A stretch of 64,000 nucleotides of DNA from Bradyrhizobium sp. 164 (lineage in GTDB: Bacteria; Pseudomonadota; Alphaproteobacteria; Rhizobiales; Xanthobacteraceae), in contig NZ_JADPKA010000029.1 in assembly GCF_023073715.1 (NCBI RefSeq), positions 248,001 through 312,000 of the forward strand, given 5' to 3'. The translations under genes and the position numbers were made by a program. The notes beneath the pieces were generated by a model that saw nothing but the letters and a program-made list of their open reading frames with translations, ran no database searches and was not told the DNA's origin. Positions 8,528 through 16,345 of this stretch are shown here, one piece after another (within the stretch, counting starts at the first letter, position 1; each line of letters starts with the position of its first letter).

Positions 8528-8779
8528 GACCGCCTGTGAGCGGGGTGCCAATGTGGGTATGATGATCGTCATGGCAAGAGGTGCTCAGGCAATTTTGTGT
8601 GCCACCTCTTGCCAATGTGACGTCCGCATCATGACCGATCGGTATGTCACGCATGCGACACGACAATGTTCAAGCGATGGTGATCTCGAACGGCTTTCAT
8701 TTTGGTCGCGGCTGCTTGGTTGGGGACCTGAAATAGTTTAGTCAACCAGGCGTAACGCGACGATAGAGCGTAGCTCCCG

Positions 8780-9895
8780 ATGATGCCCGCATGCCTCTCC
8801 GACGACTGGACCCTCTGCCCGGAGCGAGAGGACATCTCCGCTGAATTCACGCGGCTGCTCACCGCCGCCCAGGAGGGCGGCGCCACCATCGCCGAATGCC
8901 TGATGATCGCGCGGCAGCTGAAGCGGGGCGACGGCCGCTCCTGGCACCGCGAGTGGAAGAAGCTGGCGCAAGCCAATCGGCAGCGCGCCGAGGCTGCCTC
9001 CGCAGAAGGCCACATGGCGAGCGCACGGCGCAACTGGCTGCGCGCCATGAACTACTATGGCGCGGCGGCGATGCCGCTCGAGCAGGACGACGAGCGCCGC
9101 TGGGTCGCTGTGCTCGCAATGCAGGAATGCGCACGCAGCTACCTTTCGGCGCGCAGCCCGGTCGGCGAAGTCGTGACCGTGCCTTGGCTCGACGGACATG
9201 CGCTGCAGGGCTACTTCCTCCCTGCGCCGACGGGAAGCGGGCGGGCTCCGACCGTGATCTGCATCGGCGAACCCGGCCACCGCAAGGAGGAATTTCTCTT
9301 CAAGCTCGTGCCACATGCGTGCGAGCGTGGATTCTCGGTGCTGGCGCTGGACCTGTTCGGCGATCAGCGCGACGATTATATCGATGTGCTGTTGCGGCGC
9401 CGGGATCTCGAGAGCGCGATACCGTGCGTCATGGACTATCTGGAGACGCGCAGTGACGTCGATTTCGCGCGCGTTGCAATCGTCGCGGATGGCTGGGGCT
9501 CTTCGTTCGTGGCGCGCGCGGTGTTGCAGGAGCCGCGGCTTGCCGCCGCCGTCTGCGACGGCGGCCTGTGGGACCTGCACGAGCGGGCCTTCTTCGCCAG
9601 CCGATTCGCACTGAGCGACGTCAGCATCGTGCCGGTGCCGCATGCGCCGCTGATGGCTTCCAGCATCGACTGCCCTGTGTTGATCACGCTCGGCGAGGAT
9701 GGCTGGCTCAAGGCCGACCGGGCGCGTCAGATCGTCCAGAGCTCCCGTATTGGCAGCTCGTCGGATGTCATGTTGAAGGTGTTCACTGCGGCCGAGACTG
9801 GCGCGGCGCAGGCCCATGCGGACAATCCGAGCCTTGCCAACGAATACATCTTCGACTGGCTCGAATCGCGGCTCGGCGCAACCGGCCAGATATGA
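8780..9895 (+). CDS. Alpha/beta-hydrolase-fold protein (FrsA/DUF1100-like), nucleophile apparently missing
   Basis: The 371-aa protein has a helical N-terminal cap (residues 1-125) and an alpha/beta-hydrolase core from about 130, like FrsA and pseudooxynicotine-hydrolase-type enzymes. The oxyanion region is GEPGHRKEE near 168-176 and the acid region LGEDGWL near 308. At the nucleophile elbow, where the family has G-x-S-x-G, this protein reads ADGWGSS near residue 237, so the Ser is replaced by Gly. A His lies in AQAHADN near 348. It may be an inactive homolog, use one of the following Ser residues, or have another role. A MarR-family gene lies convergent, 13 bases downstream. Confidence 0.75.
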   Translation: MMPACLSDDWTLCPEREDISAEFTRLLTAAQEGGATIAECLMIARQLKRGDGRSWHREWKKLAQANRQRAEAASAEGHMASARRNWLRAMNYYGAAAMPLEQDDERRWVAVLAMQECARSYLSARSPVGEVVTVPWLDGHALQGYFLPAPTGSGRAPTVICIGEPGHRKEEFLFKLVPHACERGFSVLALDLFGDQRDDYIDVLLRRRDLESAIPCVMDYLETRSDVDFARVAIVADGWGSSFVARAVLQEPRLAAAVCDGGLWDLHERAFFASRFALSDVSIVPVPHAPLMASSIDCPVLITLGEDGWLKADRARQIVQSSRIGSSSDVMLKVFTAAETGAAQAHADNPSLANEYIFDWLESRLGATGQI

Positions 9896-9908
9896 TCTAA
9901 AGCGCGCG

Positions 9909-10415
9909 TCAGAAATCGAGTGTGAGGCGGACGCAGGCCTTCTCGAGGCGGGACTTCAGCATTGCGAGCTTGGCGGTGAATTCGGTGAGCTCTTGCTCGT
10001 CGAACTCCTGGAAGACGAATTCCTTGATGGTCTTGTACTGCTCGTTGAGGCTCGCCAGGTGCTTCTGTGTCTTCTCGGTCAGGGACAGCCGGACCACCCT
10101 GGCGTCGGTCGGCGAGGGCCGACGGCGCAACAGGCCCTTTTTCTCGAGCAGCTTGGACTGGGTGGTGACGAACGACGGATCGACGTGGAGAAGCTTGGAG
10201 ACGACGTTGACCGGAATGCCGTCGTCCTTATCGAGGTCGGAGATGGCCATCAGGATCAGCCATTGCGGGCCGCTGATGCCGAGCGTCCTCGCCCAGAACT
10301 GACGCAGCTCCTCCAGATACATGTTGATCGAAGAGATCTCCCAGGTGAAGCGCCTGATGATATCCAGATTGCCGACGGAGCGCAGGCGTGAACCCTCTTT
10401 CCTCGTTGCGGACAC
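9909..10415 (-). CDS. MarR-family transcriptional regulator
   Basis: The 168-aa protein has a winged helix-turn-helix typical of MarR: VNVVSKLLHVDPSFVTTQSKLLEKKGLLRRRPSPTD, with the wing ending DARVVRLSLTEK. Helices at both ends form the dimer interface. I place the start at a GTG (10415) because GGAG lies 7 bases upstream; an in-frame ATG 63 bases further up has no good site. It faces the alpha/beta-hydrolase gene tail to tail and is divergent from the porin gene at 10824. Its targets are unknown; the divergent porin is one possibility. Confidence 0.88.
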   Translation of the reverse strand: MSATRKEGSRLRSVGNLDIIRRFTWEISSINMYLEELRQFWARTLGISGPQWLILMAISDLDKDDGIPVNVVSKLLHVDPSFVTTQSKLLEKKGLLRRRPSPTDARVVRLSLTEKTQKHLASLNEQYKTIKEFVFQEFDEQELTEFTAKLAMLKSRLEKACVRLTLDF

Positions 10416-10823
10416 AGCGTCACTCCCGGTGAACTGATTCTTCAGGCCAGTGTTCGTAGCAGGCCATAGTCCACGCAAGCCTGTCCTGACGCAAGTGCAG
10501 AGCAGGGTAATTTTGTCACTAAAACTACAAAGATGATCAGCTCAGTTGATTGCTCCTTGAGCCGTCGGTGTTGCGCGCCGGGCACAGGTTCAGCAAAACC
10601 AAAAAGCTGATCTAATAAACTATTTTGATTACCGAACGACGCAGGCATATTGATCCATGACGGTGGGGGGTTCTCGATCGTCCCGTTGCAGGTGGTTCGC
10701 TCACGTCCCTCGCTCGAAGCGGGTGTGTCCGAAAGCGCAAAGCGGCCGAGCGGATTTGAGAGACGGAGATCTGGGGGGCCATACGGTCTGGTCTCCGTAA
10801 AATGAGCAACTTGGAGGTTTTAA
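10416..10823. other. Divergent regulatory region between MarR gene and porin
   Basis: These 408 bases are more AT-rich than the flanks and separate two divergent genes, so they should hold both promoters. The porin has TTGGAGG just upstream of its ATG. I did not find a confident operator or promoter pair by eye. Confidence 0.5.
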
Positions 10824-12380
10824 ATGAAACTGGTGAAGAGCCTTTTGCTCGGCACTGCGGCGGGTCTGATCGCCGTCGGTGGAGCCCAGGCGGCCGATCT
10901 TCCGGTCAAGGCCAAGGCGGTCGAATACGTCAAGATCTGCACGCTCTATGGTGCGGGTTTCTACTACATCCCAGGGACCGACACCTGCATCAAGCTGGGC
11001 GGTTATCTGCGTGCTGAAGTCGCCCTCAACGCGGGCGGCAATTACAGCGCCCAGTACAACGGCGTCTTCGCGGCGAACAACCGCTTGACGAACTACTACT
11101 CGATGCGCGCTCGTGAAGATCTCAACATCGACACGCGCACCGCGACCGAGTACGGCGTGGTCCGCACCTATTTCGACGCGGTCTTCACCTGGACGACCGG
11201 CAATTATGTCGGCACCGGTTCGGGCACGGGCGCCACCCAGTACAGCGGCACCCTCGGCCTCAACGCTGCGGGCACGGGCCTCGTCGGCTCCTCCAGCGGC
11301 AACGTCAACGGCACCGACGGCGGCATCTCGGGCGGCGCGCTCGGCGTCTACTATGCCTTCATCCAGTTCGCCGGCTTCACGATGGGTAAGGCGGTATCGC
11401 AGTTCGACGCGCCCTGGGTCAACTATCCCGGCAACAACTTCGACCAGTTGGTCGGCGGCAGCGGCTCGACCAACGGCGTCGCCCAGTTCACCTACACGGC
11501 CGATTTCGGCCAGGGCGTGACGGCGACGATCTCGGCGCAGGACCAGACTCAGTTCTTCACGACCAACCTCTGGAACACGGCGGGCATGAGCACCACCGGC
11601 GTCCTCGGCGGCGCCTACGGCTCGAACGACATCGGCGGCACCCGATCTCCCGACCTCGTCGGTATGGTCCGCGTCGACCAGGCCTGGGGTATGTTCCAGG
11701 CGTCGGTCGCCGCACACGACAACCACGTCGGCTATTACGGCGCCACTGAAGTCACCGGTCATCCGGAAGACAAGTGGGGCTGGGCCGTCCAGCTCGCTCT
11801 GTCGATCAAGAACATTCCGACCGGCGCCGGCGACGTGATCAATCTGTCCGGCGTCTACACCGAGGGCGCGAGCCGCTACAACTTCCAGTCGCTGGCAGCG
11901 ACCAGCTACTCGATGTTCGGCAGCTCGAACGCCGCTTATCAGAGCATCGGCTTCGCCGGCGTGTCTGACGCGGTGTTCGGCCCGGGCGGCAACCTCGAGC
12001 TGACCAAGACCTACGGCTTCCGGGGTGCCTACACCCACAACTGGAGCCCGTACTGGAACACGGCACTCTATGGTGCGTGGGCTGCGGTCAACTACAACGG
12101 CACCGCCAAGGGCCTGATCTGCGGCAGCGCGGCGTTCGCCACCCTGACCGGTACCTGCAACCCGGACTTCAACATTGGCCAGGTCGGCGTCATCACGCGC
12201 TGGACGCCGGTGAAGAACCTGACGTTCTCGGCTGACTTCACCTACAGCCATCTCGACCAGAAGTACTCGGGCGCGATCACGACCGGAGCACTGACGACTG
12301 TCGCCAAGCCGGCGGCCACCTACGAGCTGAAGGACCAGGACACCTACAGCCTGCTGCTGCGCGCACAGCGCAACTGGTAA
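10824..12380 (+). CDS. Outer-membrane porin (Porin_2 family)
   Basis: The 518-aa protein starts with a signal peptide (MKLVKSLLLGTAAGL, cleaved after GGAQA), then ADLPVKAKAVEYVKIC, the start typical of rhizobial porins of the Porin_2 family. The rest is a run of amphipathic strands with aromatic girdles and many Gly, Asn and Thr, and it ends in the aromatic residue Trp as outer-membrane barrels do. It forms trimeric diffusion channels for small solutes. GGAGG precedes the ATG and a strong intrinsic terminator follows at 12404. Several paralogs are usual in Bradyrhizobium genomes. Two Cys (residues 34 and 53) near the N-terminus could form a disulfide in a loop. Confidence 0.95.
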   Translation: MKLVKSLLLGTAAGLIAVGGAQAADLPVKAKAVEYVKICTLYGAGFYYIPGTDTCIKLGGYLRAEVALNAGGNYSAQYNGVFAANNRLTNYYSMRAREDLNIDTRTATEYGVVRTYFDAVFTWTTGNYVGTGSGTGATQYSGTLGLNAAGTGLVGSSSGNVNGTDGGISGGALGVYYAFIQFAGFTMGKAVSQFDAPWVNYPGNNFDQLVGGSGSTNGVAQFTYTADFGQGVTATISAQDQTQFFTTNLWNTAGMSTTGVLGGAYGSNDIGGTRSPDLVGMVRVDQAWGMFQASVAAHDNHVGYYGATEVTGHPEDKWGWAVQLALSIKNIPTGAGDVINLSGVYTEGASRYNFQSLAATSYSMFGSSNAAYQSIGFAGVSDAVFGPGGNLELTKTYGFRGAYTHNWSPYWNTALYGAWAAVNYNGTAKGLICGSAAFATLTGTCNPDFNIGQVGVITRWTPVKNLTFSADFTYSHLDQKYSGAITTGALTTVAKPAATYELKDQDTYSLLLRAQRNW

Positions 12381-12403
12381 GCTCGGTCTTCGAAGATGAA
12401 GCA

Positions 12404-12433
12404 GCCCCGGCGGGAAACCGCCGGGGCTTTTTT
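12404..12433 (+). terminator. Intrinsic terminator of the porin gene
   Basis: A perfect 10-bp stem GCCCCGGCGG with a GAAA tetraloop is followed by six T residues, 24 bases after the porin stop codon. Confidence 0.93.
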
Positions 12434-12512
12434 ACAAGGAGGCGGTTCGGAATCGGCAGCCTCCCACGCAGTCGATGAAGACGTGCTATGCGATTCAATC
12501 GCCTCAGATTTA

Positions 12513-12541
12513 TTTACTTACCTGAGTTACTAAGCTATATA
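12513..12541 (+). promoter_or_regulatory. Candidate promoter for a small RNA
   Basis: TTTACT (12513-12518) and TATATA (12536-12541) are separated by exactly 17 bases within an AT-rich island in otherwise GC-rich DNA. No coding start follows, but an intrinsic terminator does, at 12596-12626. Confidence 0.45.
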
Positions 12542-12547
12542 GCTCTC

Positions 12548-12627
12548 AGCCGATTACGAAAGTTGCGGCTCTTGGCTTCACGCTAAGCCTCCAGAAACCT
12601 CCGGTGATGCCCCACCGGAGGTTTTTC
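12548..12627 (+). ncRNA. Candidate small RNA of about 80 nt
   Basis: The segment between a promoter-like sequence (12513-12541) and a strong intrinsic terminator has no coding potential of its own. The terminator has an 11-bp stem AACCTCCGGTG pairing at 12596-12606 and 12613-12623, followed by five T on the plus strand. The porin already has its own terminator at 12404-12433, so this second plus-strand terminator needs another transcript. Two unpaired-looking CCTCC motifs, able to pair with ribosome binding sites, lie in or near the terminator arm. The start is predicted about 7 bases after the -10 box. It could instead be a backup terminator. Confidence 0.4.
12596..12626 (+). terminator. Intrinsic terminator (of candidate small RNA)
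   Basis: An 11-bp stem with a 6-base loop and TTTTT on the plus strand. Read from the other strand the tail is TTTCTGG, so it is a weaker terminator for the convergent GcrA-like gene that ends at 12646. Confidence 0.75.
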
Positions 12628-12645
12628 GTTGTGGGAGTGCCTGTT

Positions 12646-13149
12646 TCAGCCGCGGATAGCGCGGGTGCGTGAGTTCGGCCGGTAGGCGAGGCGGCTGTGG
12701 CCGCCGCAGTAGGATTGGCCCTCCGGCGCAGCATTGCCGCAGAAGCAGAAATCGTCTTCGCCCGGCGTCGAGATCGGCCAGCGGCAGCGATTCTCAGACA
12801 GCTCCAGCAGCGAGCAGCGGTTGCCGTCGTCGATCGGCTCTGCAACCACGGGCATGCCGGTCTCGCCGTAGATCGTGGCGAGCATCTCGTATTGCAGCCG
12901 CGGGACGGCCCTCGACGCGCGCGCCGGCGCAAAGCCCCTGTCGTGAACCTTGCGGTCATCGACCGTCCGGCCCCGCGTCAGATTCAATCGGGACAGCTTG
13001 CCGATCACGGCGTTGCGGCTGACGCCGATGTCGGCGGCGATCTCTCGGCAGGAGAGGCCGGCGTCGAAGTGCCGCTTCAAGAGTTCAATGCGTTCGTCGG
13101 TCCAAGTCGGTGAAGCGGTCTGAGAAGGAGTCGGGGAAAGAGCAGGCAT
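12646..13149 (-). CDS. GcrA-family cell-cycle regulator homolog
   Basis: The 167-aa product has the GcrA N-terminal helix-turn-helix (TWTDERIELLKRHFDAGLS followed by REIAADIGVSRNAVIGKLSR) and the Cys-rich C-terminal region (RCSLLELSENRCRWP, FCFCGNAA, YCGGHSRLAY). In alphaproteobacteria GcrA binds sigma-70 holoenzyme and activates promoters carrying methylated GAnTC sites. The central linker is shorter than in some homologs. The start is uncertain: in-frame ATGs exist at 13149, 13182 and 13236; 13149 gives the usual short N-terminus. Paralogs occur in Bradyrhizobium, so this may not be the main GcrA. Its 3' end is convergent with the candidate small RNA. Confidence 0.9.
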   Translation of the reverse strand: MPALSPTPSQTASPTWTDERIELLKRHFDAGLSCREIAADIGVSRNAVIGKLSRLNLTRGRTVDDRKVHDRGFAPARASRAVPRLQYEMLATIYGETGMPVVAEPIDDGNRCSLLELSENRCRWPISTPGEDDFCFCGNAAPEGQSYCGGHSRLAYRPNSRTRAIRG

Positions 13150-13222
13150 GTGTAACGGTCCCAGGTTGCAGATGTCGGCCATCCGCCTCTCGAGATCGGT
13201 CCGCCTCACGTCAGGCGCGCGC

Positions 13223-13420
13223 TCACGTCCTGCCATTGTCGCGGATCGACAAAAGCCCGTCCTTGATGGCGAGACGGATGCCTTCCTCGATCAATGTCCG
13301 CGCAACGCCGGGAACGCTCGTGCCGTGGGTGCCCTGTCTCACCAGTTTCTCCAGATAGGTGATGGTCGAGAGCGCCAAGGTTACGGGAATGCGGTCAGTC
13401 TCGGCTTTTTCGGTGGCCAT
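13223..13420 (-). CDS. Small ribbon-helix-helix-like protein
   Basis: The 65-aa product has the beta strand RIPVTLALS followed by two helices (TYLEKLVRQGTHG and VARTLIEEGIRLAIKDGLL), fitting a ribbon-helix-helix or CopG-like DNA-binding fold. It lies upstream of, and on the same strand as, the GcrA-like gene. No toxin partner is visible next to it. DNA binding is an inference from the fold. Confidence 0.65.
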   Translation of the reverse strand: MATEKAETDRIPVTLALSTITYLEKLVRQGTHGTSVPGVARTLIEEGIRLAIKDGLLSIRDNGRT

Positions 13421-13620
13421 GGCCCGAACGCTAGCCTCTTACTCGGGTACATAAAAGTAACGATTAAGACTCTATTTAGGTTCGGGGGTGCAAGTCAAAT
13501 CCGGGCCAGACCGGTATGTCAGCCCGTTGGAATCGCTGGAGAAGTTCGGGCATGGCGCGGCACGTCGCCCGAAAGCCGGGCGGCGGCGTGGCGTCACCAC
13601 ATCAGGAGAGGCGCGCCGGC

Positions 13621-14562
13621 TCAGCCGTGCACGATCGCCTTTTCGATCATGCAATGGATACCCTTGGCGCCGTTAACGGTCTGCGTCACCCGCAGATCGG
13701 CGGCCAGGCTGCACAGCGTGTAGGCGTCCTCACGCGACAAGTTTCGCGTCTCGCCGAGCAGCGCGATCATGTCGCGCAGCGCGCGCACCACGCACTGGTC
13801 GAGGTCGGGGTCCATCGCCATGGTCATGTAGTGCGTCGCCGTCTCGGCGCGGGGATAGTCGAACTTGAGATCCTTGCGCAATGTCAGGCGGAAGCGGCCC
13901 CGGAGTGCAGTCTCGATCGCGGTGACGCAGACCTCGCCGTCGCCTTGCACGCCGTGCCCGTCGCCGCAGGAGAACAGCGCGCCCGGCACGAACACCGGCA
14001 AATAAAGTGTTGCGCCCGCGCCGAGCTCCTTGTTGTCGAGATTGCCGCCCATCGCGCGGGGGACCAGCGAGGAGATGCGGCCCCAGGCCGGCGGCGGCGA
14101 CACGCCCATCACGCCGAAGAACGGTTTGAGCGGCAGGTCCAGACCCCATGGCATGCGGCCGGTCATCCGCGTTCGGTCGAGCGGGATGTTCAGGATACGC
14201 GTCGCGTGGAAATCGTCGGGCAGGGTGCCGGACAGCGGCTTGATCATGTTCCAGCCCCAATCCTGCCGGAGCTCGACGTCGAGGATCTCGACCGCGAGCA
14301 CATCGCCGGGCTCGGCGCCTTCGACCGCGATCGGACCGGTGAGGATGTGGCCGGGCAGCATGCGCTCGTTCCTGGCGTGAACCTCCAACATCTCCGGCGG
14401 AATGTGAAACTGATTGCGGTCGGGCAGCATGTCCGGACCGCCGCTGATGGTGTCGATCGTCACCTCGTCGCCGCTGGCGATGGTGAGGACAGGCCTGAGC
14501 GCGGCTTCGAAGAAGCCCCAATGGCAGGTTTCGGGGCTGGAATGCAGGTGATGATGGGTCAT
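13621..14562 (-). CDS. Acetamidase/formamidase family protein
   Basis: The 313-aa protein belongs to the FmdA/AmdA family: the N-terminal HHHLHSSPETCHWGFF, GDEVTIDTISGGP near residues 31-43, HPP-like FHIPPEMLEVHARN, GPIAVEGAEPGDVLAV near 77-92, PFFGVMGVSP near 148, and GGNLDNKEL near 172. The CGDGHGVQGDGEVC stretch near 200 is the conserved metal and substrate region. Such enzymes hydrolyse short-chain amides such as formamide and acetamide to ammonia and the acid. The length matches the family. It is on the minus strand, divergent from the YdcF-like gene, with a palindromic repeat in between. Confidence 0.9.
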   Translation of the reverse strand: MTHHHLHSSPETCHWGFFEAALRPVLTIASGDEVTIDTISGGPDMLPDRNQFHIPPEMLEVHARNERMLPGHILTGPIAVEGAEPGDVLAVEILDVELRQDWGWNMIKPLSGTLPDDFHATRILNIPLDRTRMTGRMPWGLDLPLKPFFGVMGVSPPPAWGRISSLVPRAMGGNLDNKELGAGATLYLPVFVPGALFSCGDGHGVQGDGEVCVTAIETALRGRFRLTLRKDLKFDYPRAETATHYMTMAMDPDLDQCVVRALRDMIALLGETRNLSREDAYTLCSLAADLRVTQTVNGAKGIHCMIEKAIVHG

Positions 14563-14590
14563 TTGCCGGGTCCGGTTGGTTTCATCGGCC

Positions 14591-14660
14591 GCGGGCTTGA
14601 CCCGGCGATCGATCCTCTTTCAAGAAGATTTCTGAAGAAGGCCGGGCCGGTCAAGCCCGC
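14591..14660. repeat. Palindromic intergenic repeat
   Basis: GCGGGCTTGACC at 14591-14602 is the exact reverse complement of GGTCAAGCCCGC at 14649-14660, enclosing a smaller AAGA/TCTT-rich hairpin. This is the widespread Bradyrhizobium element of the type CGGGCTTGACCCGGC. It ends 35 bases before the probable start of the YdcF-like gene. Confidence 0.85.
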
Positions 14661-14694
14661 GCATGACGGGCACGATCATTCCAGCGAGGCTCTC

Positions 14695-15498
14695 CTGTTT
14701 TTCGCTCTTTCCAAGACCCTTGGTGTCGCGCTGCTGCCGATCAATCTCCTGGTCGAGCTTGGGATCGTGTCTGTCGTGCTGATGGCGACGCGCTTTGCCG
14801 CGTTCGGCCGCAAGCTTGCCGCAGTCACGCTGGTTCTGCTGGCGCTCGCAGCGTTCTCGCCGCTCGGCAATCTCTTGCTCTATCCGCTGGAGTCGCGCTT
14901 TGCGCCCTGGGATCCGTCGCGCGGTGCGCCCGACGGCATCATCGTGCTCGGCGGCTCCGTCGACACCGATCTGTCGGCGGCTCATCGCACGCCGGTGGTC
15001 GCGCACGCGGCCGATCGTCTGTTTGCGCCGGCCGAGCTCGCGCGCCGCTATCCCAATGCGCGTATCGTCTTCACCGGAGGCACGTCGAACCTGGTCTCGA
15101 CCGTCGCGAGGGAAGCTGATTACTCCGCGCCAGTCCTGGAGAATGTCGGCATAGCGAAGCAACGCCTGATCCTCGAGCGGGACTCCCGCAACACCTGGGA
15201 GAATGCCATCTTCACGAAGCAATTGGTGTCGCCGAAGCCGGGCGAGCGCTGGCTTCTGGTGACGTCGGCCTTTCACATGCCGCGCTCGATGGGGATCTTT
15301 CGCAAGGCCGGATTTGACGTCGAAGCCTACCCGGTGGACTGGCGAATGGGCGGGCGTGACGATCTCTTTTCCTTCACCAATATGGGTGCGGACGGGCTTG
15401 GCCGAACCGACGTCGCCGTGCGCGAGTGGATCGGCCTCGTGGCCTACCGCCTGATGGGCAGGACCGGCGAGTTGCTTCCGGGGCCCACCAAGGACTAG
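14695..15498 (+). CDS. YdcF-like (DUF218) envelope protein, probable non-ATG start
   Basis: The protein has two N-terminal hydrophobic segments (about residues 8-25 and 35-52), then a DUF218 domain: DGIIVLGGSVD near 82, FTGGTSN near 127, ERDSRNTWENA near 160 and LLVTSAFHMPRSMGIF near 182. DUF218 proteins are membrane-anchored; ElyC/SanA members affect envelope polysaccharide handling. The reading frame is open far upstream, but homology-like sequence starts near FFALSKTLG. No ATG, GTG or TTG lies at that point; a CTG at 14695 has GAGG 6 bases upstream and is my best start. An internal GTG would delete the first membrane segment. The repeat directly upstream may have displaced the original start. 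Confidence 0.8.
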   Translation: MFFALSKTLGVALLPINLLVELGIVSVVLMATRFAAFGRKLAAVTLVLLALAAFSPLGNLLLYPLESRFAPWDPSRGAPDGIIVLGGSVDTDLSAAHRTPVVAHAADRLFAPAELARRYPNARIVFTGGTSNLVSTVAREADYSAPVLENVGIAKQRLILERDSRNTWENAIFTKQLVSPKPGERWLLVTSAFHMPRSMGIFRKAGFDVEAYPVDWRMGGRDDLFSFTNMGADGLGRTDVAVREWIGLVAYRLMGRTGELLPGPTKD

Positions 15499-15553
15499 AA
15501 CGAGAGCCGCAAACAACAACAGGCGGCGCGCGATCGCCGGACCGGAGGACGCC

Positions 15554-16336
15554 ATGCAACAGCAGAGCGCGGATAGGATCGACCTTGCTGCACTCGTCGC
15601 CGATCTCAACAGCCTGCTCCGGCTGAAGACGACGGTGATCGGCATGAAACTGTTCGCGCGCGCCGCGGACATGGAGGCGATCCCAAAAATCCGGCGGCCG
15701 AACGCGATCCACACCACCGACCAGATCGTCAGCATGGCCGCGCGTCTGGGATGGACCGTCGGCATCACCGCCGACGATCTCGTGGGTGCGCAATGCCGCG
15801 CCGTGATCGGTCTTGCGCCGCAGGATGATAAATGGCTCGCGGGCGACAGTTACGTCGGGGTGTGGCACGGCACGGCGGAAGATGCACGCAAGCGCCAGGA
15901 AGCGCTCGATGTGGTGCCGTTCGGGCAATATCAGGCGCTCGCCGTCAGCCCGCTCGCGAGCGGCAGGCTCGATCCGCCCGACATTTGCCTCGTTTACGCG
16001 ACGCCCGGGCAGATGATCATCCTGATCAACGGGCTGCAATATACCGGCTACAGGAAGTTCGAATGGGGCGTGGTCGGGGAGACCGCCTGCGCGGATTCCT
16101 GGGGGCGGGCGCTCAAGACCGGCGAGCCCAGCCTGTCCTTGCCATGCTATGCCGAACGGCGCTATGGCGGCGTGCCGGACGAGGAGATGCTGATGGCCTT
16201 GAAGCCCTCGCACCTCGCCAAGGCAATCGAGGGCATGAAGGCGCTGGCTAAGAATGGCCTGCGCTATCCGATTCCGCCCTATGGCATTCAAAGCGACGTC
16301 CGTGCCGGCATGGGCGTGAGCTACGCGAAAAAGTAA
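15554..16336 (+). CDS. DUF169-family protein
   Basis: The 260-aa protein fits the DUF169 (COG2043) family: LKTTVIGMKLF near residue 25, GADDLVGAQCRAVIGL-like sequence near 75, a central LVYATPGQMIILINGLQY near 150, and CADSWGRAL with downstream LSLPCYAERRYGG near 180-205. Conserved Cys residues in these motifs suggest metal or thiol chemistry, but no activity is established for the family. It sits 9 bases upstream of a saccharopine-dehydrogenase-like gene on the same strand, so the two are very probably one transcript. The start ATG at 15554 leaves a 55-base gap from the YdcF-like stop. Confidence 0.85.
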   Translation: MQQQSADRIDLAALVADLNSLLRLKTTVIGMKLFARAADMEAIPKIRRPNAIHTTDQIVSMAARLGWTVGITADDLVGAQCRAVIGLAPQDDKWLAGDSYVGVWHGTAEDARKRQEALDVVPFGQYQALAVSPLASGRLDPPDICLVYATPGQMIILINGLQYTGYRKFEWGVVGETACADSWGRALKTGEPSLSLPCYAERRYGGVPDEEMLMALKPSHLAKAIEGMKALAKNGLRYPIPPYGIQSDVRAGMGVSYAKK

Positions 16337-16345
16337 AGGCCGATT

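Noticed and set aside
13516..14694. Upstream extension of the YdcF-like frame to a start at 13516
   Set aside because: The extension runs antisense to the amidase gene and through the palindromic repeat and shows no domain; it is open only by chance.
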